In this document: in pieces, positions 6,395 to 6,409 of the stretch
How positions within the stretch are numbered: the stretch's first letter is position 1
Layout: the number at the start of each line of letters is the position of its first letter
Assembly: GCA_028290165.1 (NCBI GenBank)
Contig: JAQGKJ010000345.1
Span: 1-6,409 of the forward strand
DNA length: 6,409 nt
From: Bradyrhizobium sp.
GTDB taxonomy: Bacteria > Pseudomonadota > Alphaproteobacteria > Rhizobiales > Xanthobacteraceae
Direction: 5' to 3'
The notes under the pieces: generated by a model
Told to the model about the DNA's origin: nothing
Database searches by the model: none
What the model saw: the letters and a program-made list of their open reading frames with translations, nothing else
Position numbers and translations under genes: made by a program

Positions 6395-6409
6395 GACTGC
6401 TCCATGTTC

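Overview
The window looks like chromosomal DNA from a GC-rich alphaproteobacterium, most likely of the Bradyrhizobium/Rhodopseudomonas group. The evidence is the high GC, a PaoABC-type molybdenum hydroxylase operon, a very large Gly/Asn/Tyr-rich Spy/CpxP-like (LTxxQ) secreted protein, small proteins of a kind I associate with Bradyrhizobium, and a promoter resembling the EcfG general-stress consensus. This assignment rests on recognition, not on a search.

Left part (1-1531, minus strand): one long gene enters the window 3'-truncated. Because it has no stop codon inside the window it is easy to miss, but its frame is open for 510 codons. It encodes a secreted protein with a signal peptide, a Gly/His repeat tract, an Asn/Arg/Ala-rich segment, a Trp/Tyr-rich segment and two tandem Spy-like helical units. 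Both units keep the same Cys-x46-Cys spacing. An EcfG-like GGAAC-N16-GGTT promoter lies about 60 bases upstream of its start.

Middle (1532-2549): a divergent intergenic region with a perfect 19-bp tandem duplication, a 76-residue cytosolic protein (plus), a 98-residue secreted low-complexity protein (plus), and a short minus-strand reading frame (2437-2535) that may be a gene remnant.

Right part (2550-6394, minus strand): a tightly packed three-gene operon for a periplasmic aldehyde oxidoreductase of the xanthine dehydrogenase family, in the order paoA (2x[2Fe-2S], Tat-type signal), paoB (FAD plus a four-Cys [4Fe-4S] insertion) and paoC (molybdenum cofactor catalytic subunit). paoA and paoB overlap by 4 bases; paoB and paoC are 12 bases apart. 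Electrons would pass from the Mo site in PaoC through the PaoA clusters to FAD in PaoB. The PaoD/XdhC-type maturation factor such enzymes need is not in the window.

I see no RNA gene, insertion sequence, CRISPR array or phage gene. The most unusual element is the multi-segment LTxxQ protein and its probable stress promoter; I do not see a wholly new multi-gene system.
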